Source: CAWGGS01 sp963822095
GTDB lineage: Bacteria; Desulfobacterota; Desulfobulbia; Desulfobulbales; Desulfocapsaceae
Assembly (NCBI GenBank): GCA_963822095.1
Contig: CAWGGS010000011.1
Location: 57,042 to 121,041, forward strand
Length of the DNA stretch: 64,000 nt
Direction of reading: 5' to 3'
Shown here: positions 62,147 to 64,000 of the stretch, one piece after another
Position numbering within the stretch: position 1 is the stretch's first letter
Layout: each line of letters starts with the position of its first letter
Notes under the pieces: model-generated
What the model was told of the DNA's origin: nothing
What the model saw: only the letters and a program-made list of their open reading frames with translations
Database searches by the model: none
Position numbers and translations under genes: made by a program

Positions 62147-64000
62147 TCAATGCTGCAGGGCCGCCCGAATCTGATTTTTCAACTGATCCAGGGTGAATCC
62201 GGCGATGATCACGCCCCTCTTTGGACAGGTTCCCTGGCAGAGCCCGCACCCTTTGCACTGGGCCTCGTTGATCACAGCGATCTTTTCAGGTTGGCCTTCG
62301 GCCGTCATTGTATCCTTTTCCACAAGGGTAATGGCGCGATACGGGCAAACGTCAATGCACAGCGCACAGCCGTCGCAGAAGACCGGATCGATGATCGCCT
62401 TGACCGCATCAAGCGTTATCTTTTCCCTGGACAGAAGCGTTACCGCCCGGGCAGAAGCCGCCAAGGCCTGGGCCACCGACTCATCCACCGGTTTGGGGTA
62501 ATGGGCAAGGCCCGCCATAAACATGCCATCTGTCATAAAATCGACCGGACGCAATTTGGCATGCGCCTCCTGGAAGAATCCGTTCTCCTCCAGCGGAATA
62601 TTATAGTGCTTCGCCAGATCCTCCGCGTCTTTATTGGCGACAATGGCAGCAGCAAGAATAACCATGTCGGCCTTGATCAGAACCGGACGATGCAGGACAT
62701 GGTCCCAGACCTCGACATCTATGGACTTGCCGTTCTGGGTGACCTTCGGTTTGCCGTGCAATTCATAATTTATGAAGACGACGCCCATCTGTCTGGCCTT
62801 CTTGAAAAGGGATTCACGCTCTCCGTAGGTCCGCATGTCGCGATAGAGAATATAGACGTTACGAGAGGAGTCTTCCCGTTTCAGCTCGATCGCCGACTGC
62901 ACCGAATGGGTGCAACAGACCTTGGAGCAGTACATCCTATCCTGTTCCCGTGAGCCCACGCACTGAATAAAGACAAAAGATTTTCCTCTTTTGACATGGG
63001 TTTCCTTGAGGTCGTGAAGCTTATCAAACTCAATCGACGTGACGACCCTCTGTATCGACTTATAGCCGTATTCATCGGGAGAATAGATCTTTCCGCCGGT
63101 GGCAAGAATGCAGGCTCCGTGCTCTATGACCCTTGTACGGCCACCGACATGTTTCAGGGTTGTCTTGAAATTGCCGATAAAACCTTCCACTCCAATGACG
63201 GTGGACTCTTTATGGAGGATGACCTTTTCATTGACGAGTATCCTGTCAATCAGTTTGGCAACCTTCATCGGCACATGCTCACCCGAATAGGTATGTTTAA
63301 GGTTCAGGGAATTGCCGCCGAGCCTGTTCGATTTTTCCACCAGGTGGACCTCAAACCCCTGTTCGGCAAGGCTTAGAGCCGCAGTCATACCGGCAAGCCC
63401 TCCGCCGATAACCAGCCCTTTGGGCACGATGGGTACGGTTATCGAAGACAGTGGAACGGAAGCTGTCACCTTGGCCACAGCCATACGGACCAGGTCGAAG
63501 GCCTTGGTTGTTGCCACCTGCGGGTTCTGGGAATGTACCCAGGCGTCCTGATTCCTGATATTTGCAATCTCAACCATGTATTCATTGAGACCTGCCGCCT
63601 TGAGCGTCTCCCTGAAGAGATACTCATGGGTCCTCGGGGTGCAGGCGGCGATCACAACCCGATTCAGTTCTTTTTCCTTGATCCTGCTGACCAGAGTCTG
63701 CTGGCTGTCCTCGGAACAGGCAAATATATTACGCTCGACATGAGCGACATGAGGAAGAGTTGCGGCATAATTCTCCACGGCCTCCACGTCAATGATACTG
63801 GCGATATTCGATCCGCAATGGCAGACAAAGATACCGATCCGAGGCGTTTCTCCTGCGGGATTTTTCTCCTGCGGATACGTCTTCTCCTTGGTCATTTCTC
63901 CCCGAACCTGCATCAACAGGCGGGAAACGGCAGCTGCTGCAGCCGAACCCTCCACCACAGACTGGGGAATATCCTTGGGGCCGGCAAAGGTGCCACAGGT
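62147..64000 (-). CDS. hdrA: HdrA-like flavoprotein, tandem module form (5' end outside window)
   Basis: Heterodisulfide-reductase-type flavin subunit. 617 codons are visible, open to the right edge. The first 14 (TCGTFAGPKDIPQS) are the end of one HdrA module. After a linker, RIGIFVCHCGSNIASIIDVE begins a second complete module with FAD motif VIGGGLAGMTAALSLAEQGF, CSKVCCTHSVQ, and two C-terminal [4Fe-4S] motifs, CDGCALCIDVCP and CKGCGLCQGTCP. So the gene is a fusion of two HdrA units. With MvhADG it forms the soluble complex that couples H2 oxidation to reduction of ferredoxin and a disulfide-like acceptor by flavin-based electron bifurcation (known for Hdr/Mvh; inferred here). Confidence 0.92.
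   Translation of the reverse strand, partial: TCGTFAGPKDIPQSVVEGSAAAAAVSRLLMQVRGEMTKEKTYPQEKNPAGETPRIGIFVCHCGSNIASIIDVEAVENYAATLPHVAHVERNIFACSEDSQQTLVSRIKEKELNRVVIAACTPRTHEYLFRETLKAAGLNEYMVEIANIRNQDAWVHSQNPQVATTKAFDLVRMAVAKVTASVPLSSITVPIVPKGLVIGGGLAGMTAALSLAEQGFEVHLVEKSNRLGGNSLNLKHTYSGEHVPMKVAKLIDRILVNEKVILHKESTVIGVEGFIGNFKTTLKHVGGRTRVIEHGACILATGGKIYSPDEYGYKSIQRVVTSIEFDKLHDLKETHVKRGKSFVFIQCVGSREQDRMYCSKVCCTHSVQSAIELKREDSSRNVYILYRDMRTYGERESLFKKARQMGVVFINYELHGKPKVTQNGKSIDVEVWDHVLHRPVLIKADMVILAAAIVANKDAEDLAKHYNIPLEENGFFQEAHAKLRPVDFMTDGMFMAGLAHYPKPVDESVAQALAASARAVTLLSREKITLDAVKAIIDPVFCDGCALCIDVCPYRAITLVEKDTMTAEGQPEKIAVINEAQCKGCGLCQGTCPKRGVIIAGFTLDQLKNQIRAALQH

Noticed and set aside
61832..62953. 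373-codon plus-strand open frame
   Set aside because: Antisense to mvhD and hdrA, whose cluster motifs are unmistakable; the product resembles no family.
1..64000. CRISPR arrays, rRNA and tRNA genes
   Set aside because: No regularly spaced direct repeats and no cloverleaf or rRNA signature noticed on reading; a covariance-model search would settle this.

Overview
The window looks like chromosome of an anaerobic Desulfobacterota (former deltaproteobacterial) bacterium, most likely a sulfate- or sulfur-metabolising relative of the Desulfobulbales. The basis is an Mvh/Hdr-type electron-bifurcating hydrogenase module, two genes with in-frame UGA (selenocysteine) codons, a TRAP transporter, several acyl-CoA ligases and many sensor kinases. 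The taxon is an inference from gene content; there is no rRNA or marker gene here.

Left part (1-12.2 kb): a minus-strand fatty-acid beta-oxidation operon runs acyl-CoA ligase, 3-hydroxyacyl-CoA dehydrogenase/enoyl-CoA hydratase, thiolase and acyl-CoA dehydrogenase (cut by the window edge). A second thiolase diverges from it and is followed by a dctPQM TRAP transporter whose dctP carries three single-base insertions. The 7.2-7.65 kb divergent spacer has two TTNAC-N6-GTNAA sites and a separate perfect inverted repeat, likely operators. From 12.4 to 18.8 kb lie a two-component system with a divergent secreted von Willebrand A protein, then a two-gene minus-strand operon: a UGA-containing rhodanese/ferritin-like fusion coupled to a FAD oxidoreductase of the family otherwise fused to selenophosphate synthetase.

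Middle part (19-44 kb): an IS4-like insertion sequence, an acetate-type transporter with two acyl-CoA ligases, a Cache/PAS two-component system, a PIN toxin with Phd-type antitoxin in reversed gene order, a DUF362 ferredoxin-like protein, a 705-residue protein ending in a LOG-like Rossmann domain, a secreted phosphoesterase, a three-gene micro-operon led by a ribbon-helix-helix-like protein, a 1141-residue hybrid kinase, and a MocR regulator facing a DUF1127 gene.

Right part (44-64 kb): small accessory genes (NTF2-like, ABM monooxygenase, DinB, ankyrin lipoprotein, cyclic-nucleotide-binding protein, Nit-type hydrolase, PilZ, an FKBP-like protein with a Cys-rich tail, a possible ADP-ribosyltransferase, AhpD-like, LysR) are mixed with gene relics and at least four families of short dispersed or inverted-repeat elements. 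Then come two related Cache sensors lacking an output domain and a MauE/periplasmic rhodanese pair. The right end is an operon hdrA-mvhD-mvhG-mvhA in which the large hydrogenase subunit has UGA at the first Cys of its C-terminal nickel motif, so it is a [NiFeSe] enzyme. Both UGA codons are followed at the right distance by a hairpin with a G-containing apical loop, as expected for bacterial SECIS elements.
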